DNA from: Bacteroidota bacterium
GTDB taxonomy: Bacteria; Bacteroidota; Bacteroidia; Flavobacteriales_D; Crocinitomicaceae
DNA: 64,000 bases
Assembly: GCA_016192075.1 (NCBI GenBank)
Contig: JACPUU010000013.1
Span: forward strand, 62,001 to 126,000
Reading direction: 5' to 3'
The notes beneath the pieces were generated by a model. The model was not told the DNA's origin. It did no database searches and saw nothing but the letters and a program-made list of their open reading frames with translations. The translations under genes and the position numbers were made by a program. Shown here piece by piece: positions 19,301 through 27,384 of the stretch; the stretch's first letter is position 1, and every line of letters starts with the position of its first letter.

Positions 19301-20305
19301 ACAAATACTCACGATATCACTTACCTGGTCAATAATTTCAGACGAGTTAAAACCGGTCATGGTCATTGGCATGGTATTCAAAACGCCTACATCATCCGGC
19401 ACACAGTGGTCAGAATCCCACACGCCACCCGGGAAACCGGTCCATTCTACTTCGTATTGTGCCGGCTGTGCCTGAAATGCCACAGACTCTCCCAGGCAAA
19501 TGGTGGTATCACCCGGGAATGGATCCCAGTCTGGTGGTGTGGCAACCAATACCTGCAGTGAAAGCAGGTTGTTATTGGTACATCCATTATCATCTTCAAC
19601 ATAAAGCTGAACCAGGTATTCACCCGGAGCACTGAATGCATGCGTGGTAGTCAATCCGCTGGTTGAATCTGCGGTACCATCCATAAAATCCCAGGTCCAT
19701 TGAACCAGGGAAAATCCAGGACCAGGGGCAGATCCCGTATCATTAAATGTTACCAATTCACCTACACAAACAGCAATTGAATCACCGGCCATGTTATCAG
19801 CATTTGCAATTTCGCCGGCAACAACCGGTGCGTCGCAAGGTGTTTCACAGGAGATAGATGCATTGAAGTTTCCGACACCGCTGCTGTTAGAGTTAAAAAC
19901 AATGGTAAGACAGCCGGATGGATTCAGGTTCGATGCTGACACTATCAACCCATCCAGTGCATTGGTGGTATAGGTACCCAGTGTACCGGCACTGGTGTTG
20001 GGACCATCGTAAATGGTCATATTATCGGCATCTGAACCAGGGCCGGGTATGTTGTCTGTTGGATCAAGCTGAAAAACCACCCAGTACAGGGTAATGAAAT
20101 CACCCGGTGTATCAGGACAAATGGTAACGGTATACGATTCGTTATTGGTATAGGGGGTTACCGCACCTGCTCCGCCTGAATCAAACAAACCGCCTAAACA
20201 GGTATTTACGGTTGTGTTGTCAGACGCTGCATCCATGATAACGGTGGTTTGAGAATAAGAAAACCAGCCGATCCCTGTTGCCAATAATAGAAGAATTTTT
20301 TTCAT
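16346..20305 (-). CDS. Giant T9SS type B surface protein with CUB-like, PKD and proprotein-convertase-P-like domains
   Basis: 1,319 residues with a signal peptide (about 1-18). Domain order: CUB-like domain (about 20-155; TVTICPDTPGDFITLYWVVF and MTIYDGPNTSAGTLGTY); PKD domain (about 165-250); a P-domain-like segment with FNSSEIIDQVSDIVSICVDI...GDFVLQIQCPTG (about 310-440); a second CUB-like domain (about 560-660; CYGENAFQTWTYCPDTPG); then the 511-residue module shared with the gene at 12437, ending in the gliding-motility-associated C-terminal domain (FAPNIFTPDGDEYN ... GHVTVLK). Aspartate-rich loops suggest calcium sites. It follows a small secreted gene by 9 bp and has its own terminator. 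Surface adhesion or matrix binding is inferred from domain types only. Confidence 0.85.
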   Translation of the reverse strand: MKKILLLLATGIGWFSYSQTTVIMDAASDNTTVNTCLGGLFDSGGAGAVTPYTNNESYTVTICPDTPGDFITLYWVVFQLDPTDNIPGPGSDADNMTIYDGPNTSAGTLGTYTTNALDGLIVSASNLNPSGCLTIVFNSNSSGVGNFNASISCETPCDAPVVAGEIANADNMAGDSIAVCVGELVTFNDTGSAPGPGFSLVQWTWDFMDGTADSTSGLTTTHAFSAPGEYLVQLYVEDDNGCTNNNLLSLQVLVATPPDWDPFPGDTTICLGESVAFQAQPAQYEVEWTGFPGGVWDSDHCVPDDVGVLNTMPMTMTGFNSSEIIDQVSDIVSICVDIEHSFMGDFVLQIQCPTGQIMTLHQQGGGGTNLGVPSYSGASCDNMPLNIGTPWNYCFTPAATVTWIAAVPVAGTLPVGDYMPIDPFTDLFGCPLNGVWQLLFTDLWGGDDGYLPGFQINLDPPLYPAITQFTPQIGLGMDSSYWDLGDPYIIANSPDGEQITVQPTLAGAFPYTYTCINDFGCTYDSTITVTVNANPPAIAGLDTTVCNGTPITLGAPTAMCSTDAGNFTLCYGENAFQTWTYCPDTPGDGLTFMSISFNAGTTETWFDFVTIYDGSNTSAPVIAGPMDGNLAGLSWQATNPSGCITMLLTSDGSVSCVSGSTTAWDWDVSCGGGGPQLVYSWTPNDGSLDDVTIPNPSVINLTGTTTYTLTVYPVGHPDCIETDDVIVSVGGGLDPGTDSSATFCLEGPDEDLFNYLGGTPQTGGTWQDPAGNPVVMPIDPSVALQGAYEYRVDSAGCFAVAYIDVTIFTLQGATAVTNSDCQACNGSVTLSSVNGIAPLQYSNDGGMTFLAGDTFGSLCGGTAPGTNYSFVIKDAQGCLVTVDDDVIDINVPSLDAPVVVNSSCYTVCDGQITLTGLNLTNYQITNTAGTITQNTTGIFTALCADTYDIYVDNGFGCSVTATATITEPTPLQITSLTPDFTICAGEPANLNVTGTGGNGVYTYTWTTGATTLGTGTSLSFNPNASMQVCVTMSENCPSPTVQQCMNITIPPNAFPLMTSDVVSGCFPVEVNFTNLTAGSIATTLWEFSDGGSATISGTNPITHIFDNPGMYDVTMTVTTVDGCLFDTTFAQYIEVFDYPNAMYTYSPIPATIFETEITFNDFSSSDVVQWSWELGPMVIPGNSTEQNPTAVYPEGVPGDYPVMLHVWNTDGCEDSIAGVVSIVNEVILFAPNIFTPDGDEYNQYWRVYITGIDIYDFHLTMFNRWGEVVWESYNSEAGWNGKYGSQGLIQDGTYVWVIEAKDTYNDKKYEFRGHVTVLK

Positions 20306-20314
20306 CGTTTGGGC

Positions 20315-20752
20315 TTATTGATTAGATGAATTTTGTGAATACATGACACGTAATTTTTCTGCCGAATAAAAGACCAGCACGTTTCCGTTGCCAAGGTCAT
20401 ATCCGATTGTTTTGGTAGCATTTCGCTGAAAATTGTACGCGTGAAAATTAAATTCGTTTGGATTATTCAGTACAGCCGGATCAAATGGCTGACCATCTGC
20501 CGAAACAATATCTGAAACAGGTAAAAGCTGCGCTTTCTGTCCCTCCGTTAAATTGGAAATGGGCTGAACGAACCAGCCGTTTTCCAACTCATAAACCATT
20601 TGGTTATAGGCATCGGGATCATTTTTAAAATTATCCTGGGCTTTTGCGGCAACCTCTTTATTTACAAGGAGCCGGGAATCAATCTGGGTGTTTTTCTGCG
20701 CAATAACCGAAACGGAAACAAACGCAGCAACTATCAAAACCAGTTTTTTCAT
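20315..20752 (-). CDS. Small secreted protein of unknown function
   Basis: 145 residues with a signal peptide MKKLVLIVAAFVSVSVIAQ. The mature part has no cysteines and no recognised domain; it contains YELENGWFVQPISNL and YDLGNGNVLVFYSAEKLRVMY. It ends 9 bp before the large T9SS type B gene and so is probably the first gene of that operon. Its role may be linked to export or anchoring of the large protein, but that is inference from position only. Confidence 0.65.
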   Translation of the reverse strand: MKKLVLIVAAFVSVSVIAQKNTQIDSRLLVNKEVAAKAQDNFKNDPDAYNQMVYELENGWFVQPISNLTEGQKAQLLPVSDIVSADGQPFDPAVLNNPNEFNFHAYNFQRNATKTIGYDLGNGNVLVFYSAEKLRVMYSQNSSNQ

Positions 20753-20767
20753 TTTTGCAGTTTTTTA

Positions 20768-20775
20768 TAAAGGTA
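20768..20775 (-). promoter_or_regulatory. Near-consensus -7 element
   Basis: Minus-strand TACCTTTA differs from TAnnTTTG only at the last base and lies 15 bp upstream of the ATG at 20752. Confidence 0.3.
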
Positions 20776-21153
20776 GTAGCTATTGTTTTCTGTCAGACGA
20801 TTTTTTTGGCTGAAGGTTGCTTGCTTATGAGCCTTGTTTGTTGATAAATTCAGGACCTTGCCGGTTTAAAAAAAATGTCTGAAAACACGCGTACGTTTCA
20901 ACTGCTGGTCTGACAATGTTTTGGAAGCAATGCAATGATCAAATTCCGTGTTAAGTCAGGCACAAAAATGCACAACGCAGGCATGGAATCCTAACGGGAG
21001 AGCCCTGCGAATTTTTATCACTTAAACGATAGAATGAAAAATTTGCGAATCAACTGTTAATTTAATCGGATTATTAAAAATAAATTAACATCACATTAAA
21101 TTAACTCACAGAATTACCTGTTTGCCAGGTGTGGCAATTTTAGCAGAAAGCCC
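20776..21153. other. Intergenic region without a recognised gene
   Basis: About 380 bp. It is AT-rich near 21050-21110. One hairpin is visible: cgcagg (20976-20981) pairs with cctgcg (21004-21009) and is followed on the plus strand by aatttttatc, so it could be a terminator or part of a small RNA, but no convincing promoter precedes it. A second short hairpin, acctg/caggt, lies just past the stop at 21154 and may end that transcript. No coding region is supported. Confidence 0.4.
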
Positions 21154-23004
21154 TTATTCGGTCAGCTGCATCAATTTATAATTGTTGTACATGACAACAG
21201 CAACGCGCATGTTTTCTTTACCAGACCCGTCAGCAACTGTCTGAAATTTAAAATCATTCTGCACCAGGTCAACTTCATAATTTTTCAGAAACGGATCAAA
21301 CTGCGTTCCGTACAAATGAAGCGCTCCCAGAAAATACAATCCAATATCAAATCCCTGTGCTGAAAAAACAGTTGGGTCAGTTCCGAATCTGTTTCGGTAG
21401 GCTTTTACAAACTCAAGTCCACGGCCTTCATTCATATCTACAAACCGGTAGGTGGCATAGTGCTGGCTAAGCCGGTTTTTATGCATTACATCCAGGTCTT
21501 CATACTTGTTCCAATCTTCAATTCCAAAAACAATTAATTTCATGTGAGATGAACGGTAATTGCTGTTCATAACACTGTTTAAGCGCGTCATAATGCCTGC
21601 CACAAACTTGATATTTTCAGACGGAACCAGCACAATGTTTACGGTGTCTTTACGGATATAGGTATCCAGATCACGACCGCTGTTGCTGCCCGCAGAAACT
21701 TCTATGATGTGATCATTCATAGCCCCCGGAATGCCCGCAATAGCCGTATTGAAACGCTCCCGGCAACGTTCATAAATAGCCAGGTCAGCTGTTGAGGTCG
21801 GTTTAACAATAAGGATGTTATGTTTTGCGTGATATTTCAGAATGTAATCCACAGCACCGTCAAAAAGTGTCATGTTCGAAGCAACGGTTTTATATACCAA
21901 CGGATTTTGGTTGATGACAGCCGCATCTACCTTAAATGGTAAAACCAACGGAATACTTTTCTGCTGGCAAAGTGCAGACACAACATTTACTTCTGATTGG
22001 TACATGGGACCAACCACAAGATCCATCGAAGAAAACTCAGTTTTCTGAAAAATGCCGGCAATGGTAGCAGAGTCTTTTTTGGTATCATACACGTAAATAG
22101 AAACATTTAACCCGGCACTTACCAGGGAGTCAGCCGCAAACAAAAAGCCCTGGTAAAATTCAAAGCTCATTTTGGTGGTTGGCAAAAGTTCCCGCACCTG
22201 ATCTACTTTAAGCGGTTTACTCATTTCTGCCTCATTCTGCGAAAGCATCAGGGGCAGCAGAAGGGCTACCGAATAGACCGGTTTGGTTATAAGCTGCGCA
22301 CTGCCTGTGTGATACAACGTGGTATTTTTTACCGGCTCAATCTGTTTGTCTACAATCTGGTAATCTACCCGTTTAACGGGAATCAGAAGTATGTCTCCTT
22401 TTTTCACCTTAATACCGTCCAGGTGATTTAATTTCTGAATGGTATCTGTGGTAACCATGTAACGTTTAGAGATTGAATAAAGCGTTTCATGTTCCAAAAC
22501 CACATGTTTTACAATGGAGTCAGAATAAGAAATGGCATAGTCAACCGGTTTCTGATTGGTATTGTCCTGCTGAATAACCTCAGTAGTGCCCAGTGTTTCC
22601 TTGATTGGAACAGTCAGTTTCTGCCCAATAGACAAACCTGATTCAACACCCGGGTTAAGCGATTTCAACTGATCAACCGTACACCCGTATTTTTTTGAAA
22701 TACCGTAAAGCGTTTCTCCCTGTGCAACAATGTGTGTACCGTAATGCTCTGCGTTTGTTACCGGAACCGGAATCAATACTTTCTGGCCAATTGCAAGATT
22801 GTCAGTCAGGTTTGGATTAGCCTGAAGCAGTGATTCCATTGACGTTTTGTACAACGTCTGAATACCGTAAAGCGTATTCCCCTGCTCTACAATGTGCACG
22901 TAATACTTTTTACCGTTAATGGTTTCAACAGTTGCATTTTCAGGCTGTGCCATTAAGGGTATAAGGCCCAGACAAAAAATACAGGTCAGAAAAATTTGTT
23001 TCAT
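21154..23004 (-). CDS. Secreted protein with three LysM domains fused to a periplasmic-binding-protein-like domain
   Basis: 616 residues from the ATG at 23004; the frame reaches 23016 inside guaA, but MKQIFLTCIFCLGLIPLMAQ at the inner Met is the signal peptide. Three LysM modules follow: HIVEQGNTLYGIQTLYK, HIVAQGETLYGISKKYG and HVVLEHETLYSISKRYM, each ending in a (L/V)(I/L)IPV-like strand. From about residue 245 the remainder (YSVALLLPLMLSQNE ... LVVGPMYQSEV ... AQGFDIGLYFLGAL) looks like a type I periplasmic-binding fold, as in ABC amino-acid receptors or the LpoA lipoprotein. LysM binds peptidoglycan glycans, so a role in cell-wall synthesis control, like LpoA, is a reasonable guess. The start is 2 bp past the guaA stop, implying cotranscription. 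Confidence 0.8.
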   Translation of the reverse strand: MKQIFLTCIFCLGLIPLMAQPENATVETINGKKYYVHIVEQGNTLYGIQTLYKTSMESLLQANPNLTDNLAIGQKVLIPVPVTNAEHYGTHIVAQGETLYGISKKYGCTVDQLKSLNPGVESGLSIGQKLTVPIKETLGTTEVIQQDNTNQKPVDYAISYSDSIVKHVVLEHETLYSISKRYMVTTDTIQKLNHLDGIKVKKGDILLIPVKRVDYQIVDKQIEPVKNTTLYHTGSAQLITKPVYSVALLLPLMLSQNEAEMSKPLKVDQVRELLPTTKMSFEFYQGFLFAADSLVSAGLNVSIYVYDTKKDSATIAGIFQKTEFSSMDLVVGPMYQSEVNVVSALCQQKSIPLVLPFKVDAAVINQNPLVYKTVASNMTLFDGAVDYILKYHAKHNILIVKPTSTADLAIYERCRERFNTAIAGIPGAMNDHIIEVSAGSNSGRDLDTYIRKDTVNIVLVPSENIKFVAGIMTRLNSVMNSNYRSSHMKLIVFGIEDWNKYEDLDVMHKNRLSQHYATYRFVDMNEGRGLEFVKAYRNRFGTDPTVFSAQGFDIGLYFLGALHLYGTQFDPFLKNYEVDLVQNDFKFQTVADGSGKENMRVAVVMYNNYKLMQLTE

Positions 23005-23006
23005 AA

Positions 23007-24539
23007 TTATTCCCATTCAATAGTTGCAGGCGGTTTTGAACTGATATCGTAGGTAACACGATTAATTCCCTTTACATTATTTATAATTTCATTTGAAATT
23101 TTTGCCAGGAACTCGTATGGTAAATGGCACCAGTCTGCCGTCATACCATCAGTAGAACTTACAGCTCTTAAAGCCACCGCATTTTCATAAGTGCGTTCAT
23201 CACCCATCACACCAACCGATTGTACCGGCAATAAAATTGCACCAGCCTGCCAAACATCGTCGTATAATCCTGCCTCTTTCAATCCTTTAATAAAGATGTA
23301 ATCAACCTCTTGCAAAATACGTACCTTTTCTTCAGTAATATCACCCAATATGCGAATTCCAAGACCAGGCCCCGGGAACGGGTGACGGCCTATAATAGTT
23401 TCTGAAATTTCAAGTGCCCGGCCAACACGCCGCACCTCATCTTTAAAAAGTAACCGCAGCGGTTCTACCACCTGCAGTTTCATAAAATCAGGCAGCCCGC
23501 CTACATTGTGGTGTGATTTAATAGTCGCTGATGGTCCCCCCGTTGCAGAAACAGATTCAATGACATCCGGATAAATAGTGCCTTGCCCCAGCCATTTTAC
23601 ATCTTTTACCAGGTTGGCCTCACGGTCAAAAATATCGATGAATTTGGCGCCAATGATTTTTCGTTTCTTTTCAGGATCTTTCTCTTCTTTCAACGCGTTG
23701 TAAAAAATGTCTTTGGCATTTACGCCTTTTACATTAAGCCCCATGGTACGGTATGAGTCCAGCACAAGGTCAAATTCATTTTTACGCAGCAGGCCGTTGT
23801 CAACAAAAATGCAATAGAGATTCTGACCAATAGCTTTGTGAAGCAGGGTTGCCGCAACCGACGAATCAACACCGCCGGAAAGCGCCATAATTACTTTATC
23901 AGTACCCAACTGCTTGCGCAGGTTGGCAATCGTAACATCGATAAACGAATCGGGGGTCCAGTTTTGCGAACAATTGCATACATCCACCACAAAGTTTTTG
24001 AGAATTTGTGTACCAAATTCACTGTGATATACTTCAGGATGGAACTGAATGGCAAACGATTTTTCACCGTTAATTTCATACCCGGCATATTCAACATCTT
24101 CGGTTGAACAAATCAGGCGGTAGTTTTCAGGAATGCGTTTGATGGTGTCACCGTGGCTCATCCAAACCTGGGAGTGAGCCTTTACATGCTTCATCAGTGC
24201 CGAACCATGATCTACAAAACTCAGTTTAGCCCGGCCGTATTCACGCGTTTTTGACGGTAAAACCTCGCCACCGTAATGATGTGATAAATACTGAGCCCCA
24301 AAACAAATACCCAGTAACGGTAATTTACCTTTGATAGCCGTCAAATCCGGCCGCGGTGAATTCTCATCCCTGACAGAAAAAGGGCTGCCTGACAGAATGA
24401 CTCCGCGGATATCAGCACCTATAAATGGAATCTTATTCCAGGGATGAATTTCACAATAAACGTTTAACTCTCTCAGTCTGCGTGCAATCAACTGCGTGTA
24501 CTGAGATCCGAAATCGAGAATTAAAATGGTTTCCTGCAT
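23007..24539 (-). CDS. guaA: GMP synthase (glutamine-hydrolysing)
   Basis: 510 residues, full length. The glutamine amidotransferase class I domain comes first, with nucleophile Cys79 in [11 protein letters not shown] and the catalytic His-Glu pair in [11 protein letters not shown]; then the PP-loop ATP pyrophosphatase motif [12 protein letters not shown]; and the dimerisation domain ending in PPATIEWE. It converts XMP, glutamine and ATP to GMP in the cytoplasm, the last step of guanylate synthesis. A TATCTTTG -7 element lies 4 bp upstream of the ATG. It is followed immediately by the LysM gene. Confidence 0.98.
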   Translation of the reverse strand: MQETILILDFGSQYTQLIARRLRELNVYCEIHPWNKIPFIGADIRGVILSGSPFSVRDENSPRPDLTAIKGKLPLLGICFGAQYLSHHYGGEVLPSKTREYGRAKLSFVDHGSALMKHVKAHSQVWMSHGDTIKRIPENYRLICSTEDVEYAGYEINGEKSFAIQFHPEVYHSEFGTQILKNFVVDVCNCSQNWTPDSFIDVTIANLRKQLGTDKVIMALSGGVDSSVAATLLHKAIGQNLYCIFVDNGLLRKNEFDLVLDSYRTMGLNVKGVNAKDIFYNALKEEKDPEKKRKIIGAKFIDIFDREANLVKDVKWLGQGTIYPDVIESVSATGGPSATIKSHHNVGGLPDFMKLQVVEPLRLLFKDEVRRVGRALEISETIIGRHPFPGPGLGIRILGDITEEKVRILQEVDYIFIKGLKEAGLYDDVWQAGAILLPVQSVGVMGDERTYENAVALRAVSSTDGMTADWCHLPYEFLAKISNEIINNVKGINRVTYDISSKPPATIEWE

Positions 24540-24543
24540 CCCG

Positions 24544-24551
24544 CAAAGATA
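24544..24551 (-). promoter_or_regulatory. -7 promoter element of guaA
   Basis: Minus-strand TATCTTTG matches TAnnTTTG, ending 4 bp before the guaA ATG, so the mRNA may be nearly leaderless. Confidence 0.45.
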
Positions 24552-24643
24552 ACACCAAGAAAGGGAATATTTTTGCCGGGCTTATCAAATTAATTATTCG
24601 CCGGATTCAGAAGAGAATTCGCCCTGAAACCGGGCAGATGTTA

Positions 24644-25447
24644 TTACTGCAGGCTAAATTCTGCCTTCAGCCATTCACCCAGGTTGTCTTTCTGCGGATT
24701 TCCGTAAAACTCATTGAGATAAGCTGTAATTTCCTTGATTTGCGTAGCGGCATCCTTATCAGCGTATTCGCTCATAATAACCTCAACCTCTCCTTTGAGT
24801 ACGGTCATATCCGGAAACACCGGTGTAAAGGTTCCGATTTTTTTAGATTCAGTACCCTGACGGTAGAAAATAGTCATTTCCTTTTCTGTGATTTCAATAG
24901 GCTGACCATCAACTTTAAAAATTTCTTCTTTATTGAGTAACAGGTATTCACCATCACTGCTCAGTTTTTTACGAATCAGTTCACCCTTGTGATCATAGGT
25001 CAGGTAAAAGAAATTTTGCTCATCCATTGGAAACGCCTCACTGCCCAATTGCAGTTTCATGGTTCCAATAACCAGGTATTTTCCTGAAAAATGGTTTTGC
25101 AGATCAATCAGGTTAATCAACGCACCTGCACGTGATGACACGTTATTGGCAGCCGGCAGAATATTGGTTTGCCCCTGTTCAGATGCTGACAGAACAAAAC
25201 GTCCTTTTAAATTGGATATAACAGCAGCACGTGACTGCGGTGTTTTAAAATTCAATGCAGTGCCGGGCATAAAAACATCACCCTGTTTCATGTCAGCATT
25301 TGTTTTTTGAAATACAATCTGACCATCTACTTTAATTACCTTGTATTGGTCTGACTCTGCCAGTTTTTTGGTGACATCATTTCCCATAATTGAGAAAAGC
25401 GCCACAGATGCAGAAAGAACGGTTAAACCAAGTATAAACTTTTTCAT
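24644..25447 (-). CDS. Secreted protein, tandem paralog B
   Basis: 267 residues with a signal peptide (about 1-20). The protein is a close paralog of the upstream gene over its whole length: YKVIKVDGQIVFQKTNADM, SSRAGALINLIDLQNHFSGKYLVIG, FFYLTYDHKGE(L/E)IRKKL and a C-terminal EITAYLNEFYGNPQKDNLGEWL match it one for one. No family is recognised; the pattern of an N-terminal beta-rich domain (strands through about residue 125) and a helical tail is all that is visible. The two are separated by 17 bp and probably cotranscribed, following a MerR gene. Periplasmic location is inferred. Confidence 0.7.
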   Translation of the reverse strand: MKKFILGLTVLSASVALFSIMGNDVTKKLAESDQYKVIKVDGQIVFQKTNADMKQGDVFMPGTALNFKTPQSRAAVISNLKGRFVLSASEQGQTNILPAANNVSSRAGALINLIDLQNHFSGKYLVIGTMKLQLGSEAFPMDEQNFFYLTYDHKGELIRKKLSSDGEYLLLNKEEIFKVDGQPIEITEKEMTIFYRQGTESKKIGTFTPVFPDMTVLKGEVEVIMSEYADKDAATQIKEITAYLNEFYGNPQKDNLGEWLKAEFSLQ

Positions 25448-25464
25448 AGGATTTCGATTTTAAT

Positions 25465-26268
25465 TTATTCAATTCCAAATTCTTTTTTCAGCCAGCCGGC
25501 CAGGTTTTCTTTAGAGGGGCTGCCATAAAACTCATTCAGGTAGGCCGTAATTTCACTTATCTTTTTTGCATTATCAGCCTTTTCAAAAGACTCCAGTAAA
25601 ATAGAAACCTCTTCCTTCAAAATGGTTTCATCGGCAAATACCGGTGTAAAGGTATTGATTTTGTAGGTTTTATCACTTTTATAATACAGGGTCATTTCTT
25701 TTTCCGTTACCGGAATGGGGTTTCCGTCAATTTTAAAGATCTCGTCTGCGTCCAGTATAATATTGGCGCCGTCTGATTTAAGTTTCTTTGGTATTTCTTC
25801 ACCATTATGCACATAAGTCAGGTAAAAAAAACTGGTTTCATTGATTGGAAATGATTCAGCCCCAACCGGAATTTTTGCAACATCCAGCACCAGGTAACGC
25901 CCGGTAAAATGATTTTTAAGATCAACAACATTCAAAATTGCACCGCTGCGTGACGATACATTATTGGCTGCCGGCAAAACTTTTAGTTTTCCTTTGGATG
26001 AGCTCAGTACATAGCGCCCGTTTTCATCATTGACAATTGCAGCCCTGGATGTTTGGGTGGTAAAATTCAGCGGAGTACCTGTTACATAAAGGTCACCGCG
26101 CTGCATGTCTTTACCGGTTTGTTCAAAAACAATGCGTCCCTGAACGGTAAGTACTTTGTATTCATTGCTGGTGAGATTTACCTCAGACGTATCTGCACGC
26201 CATGACAATGCTGAAATTCCTGCCAACGAGAGAACTCCAAGACTAATACCCCATTTTACATTTGTCAT
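25465..26268 (-). CDS. Secreted protein, tandem paralog A
   Basis: 267 residues from the ATG at 26268. The open frame reaches 26313, but starting at the inner Met gives MTNVKWGISLGVLSLAGISALS, a usable signal or anchor segment, and exactly the same length as the downstream paralog. Conserved blocks with paralog B: YKVLTVQGRIVFEQTGKDMQRGDL, SSRSGAILNVVDLKNHFTGRYLVL, FFYLTYVHNGEEIPKKL, EITAYLNEFYGSPSKENLAGWL. Function unknown. It begins 45 bp after the MerR gene ends, so the regulator and both paralogs may be one unit. Confidence 0.7.
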   Translation of the reverse strand: MTNVKWGISLGVLSLAGISALSWRADTSEVNLTSNEYKVLTVQGRIVFEQTGKDMQRGDLYVTGTPLNFTTQTSRAAIVNDENGRYVLSSSKGKLKVLPAANNVSSRSGAILNVVDLKNHFTGRYLVLDVAKIPVGAESFPINETSFFYLTYVHNGEEIPKKLKSDGANIILDADEIFKIDGNPIPVTEKEMTLYYKSDKTYKINTFTPVFADETILKEEVSILLESFEKADNAKKISEITAYLNEFYGSPSKENLAGWLKKEFGIE

Positions 26269-26313
26269 ACTTACTCTGAATCGCATATAGACGGTTAACA
26301 AAAAACATACCAA

Positions 26314-26649
26314 TTAAAGTTCATCCAGCAGATCGGTCAGTTTGCCCCGGATTTGCACCAGTTTTCTGTAAATTTGGTCATTTTCAGGCAAATCTGCAAC
26401 AGTTTCCCTTAATTTATGCCGGGCACCTTCGAGGGTATACCCCTGCTTTTTAACAAGGTCAAAGATTCGTCTGAAATTTTCAACATCCTCCCGGGTAAAC
26501 AGGCGGTTGCCCTTTTTGTTCTTTTTAGGTTTTATGATATCGAATTCCTTTTCCCAGAAACGGATAAGGGAAGTATTTACGCCAAAAATTTCAGCAACTT
26601 CACCAATCGGATAATATATTTTCGTTATCTCTTTATCCCTGTAAGGCAT
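26314..26649 (-). CDS. MerR family transcriptional regulator
   Basis: 111 residues. The N-terminal winged helix is clear: YYPIGEVAEIFGVNTSLIRFWEKEFDIIKPKKNKKGNRLFTREDVENFRRI, with the usual MerR wing. The C-terminal part is a short coiled coil with no cysteines, so metal sensing of the MerR kind is unlikely. This short form is common in Bacteroidota. A -7 element ends 4 bp before the ATG. The target may be the two paralogs downstream or an unrelated promoter. Confidence 0.88.
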   Translation of the reverse strand: MPYRDKEITKIYYPIGEVAEIFGVNTSLIRFWEKEFDIIKPKKNKKGNRLFTREDVENFRRIFDLVKKQGYTLEGARHKLRETVADLPENDQIYRKLVQIRGKLTDLLDEL

Positions 26650-26653
26650 ATCG

Positions 26654-26661
26654 CAAAATTA
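26654..26661 (-). promoter_or_regulatory. -7 promoter element of the merR-type gene
   Basis: Minus-strand TAATTTTG matches TAnnTTTG, 4 bp upstream of the ATG at 26649. Confidence 0.4.
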
Positions 26662-26792
26662 GTGAAATATGCCAATGATGAGACGCATCGGGTTGGCAAA
26701 CTTAACCGGCAATGTGTCAGTTATTTAATTATTCACAGCTGCTGTTAACAGAATTCAGTTGAACATCTCAGTCATATAGCTGTAATTAGGCG

Positions 26793-26800
26793 TATATTTG
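26793..26800 (+). promoter_or_regulatory. -7 promoter element of the pRiA4b-like operon
   Basis: TATATTTG matches TAnnTTTG, 17 bp upstream of the ATG at 26818. It supports that ATG over the TTG at 26812. Confidence 0.4.
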
Positions 26801-26817
26801 CAAAAATTTTTTTGTTC

Positions 26818-27384
26818 ATGCCGTCATTCAAGTTCAGGGTGCTTATTGACACTGATTCAGGAAACGATGTTTTCCGTGATATTGTGATTTCAACCAAAGA
26901 CAACCTGGAAGTTTTCTATCATAAAATTATGGAAGCCTTTGCTTTTAAAGGTGACCAAATGGCTTCGTTTTATAAAAGCAACGAAGACTGGGACAAAGGC
27001 CAGGAAATAACCCTGGTTGACATGGGCATGAATGACAGTGCAGAACCGGTGCTCATTATGAGTGATACCAGCCTGCATGAAATTGTCACAGAACCTGATC
27101 AGAAAATGATACTGGTATATGACTTTATGCGCATGTGGTGCTTTCTCATTGAATTGGTTGAAACACAAACCAAAACTGTAAGTGCCCCGCAAATTGCACT
27201 GAGTGTTGGAACGGCTCCCAAAGAAGAATCTAAAAGTTTTGATTCGGCCAATGATTTAACCTATGGCGAAACACTTGACCTGGGAGATGATTTTGACGAC
27301 ATTTTTTCAGACGACGATGATGAACTCGATGATGATGACCTGGACGGGTTTCATGAAGAAACCGGTGAAAGTGACTATTACTGA
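26818..27384 (+). CDS. Acidic protein of the pRiA4b ORF-3-like family
   Basis: 188 residues from the ATG at 26818; the frame could begin at a TTG six bases earlier, but the ATG is the natural start. The N-terminal 130 residues carry the pRiA4b ORF-3 pattern (FKFRVLIDTDSG..VFRDIVISTKDNLEVFYHKIMEAF...DKGQEITLVDM). The C-terminus is a run of Asp/Glu (DLGDDFDDIFSDDDDELDDD). The family is poorly understood and often found on plasmids and mobile elements, but here it is a stable first gene of a three-gene operon; its stop overlaps the next start by one base (TGATG). Function unknown. Confidence 0.75.
   Translation: MPSFKFRVLIDTDSGNDVFRDIVISTKDNLEVFYHKIMEAFAFKGDQMASFYKSNEDWDKGQEITLVDMGMNDSAEPVLIMSDTSLHEIVTEPDQKMILVYDFMRMWCFLIELVETQTKTVSAPQIALSVGTAPKEESKSFDSANDLTYGETLDLGDDFDDIFSDDDDELDDDDLDGFHEETGESDYY

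Noticed and set aside
19223-19635. Overlapping plus-strand frames within the large T9SS gene
   Set aside because: They lie antisense to a well-supported gene and show no domain or signal.
20976-21009. Small RNA at the hairpin
   Set aside because: The stem is short and no convincing promoter lies upstream, unlike the RNA at 57731.
26812-26817. TTG start of the pRiA4b-like protein
   Set aside because: An ATG lies two codons later and the extension adds nothing.
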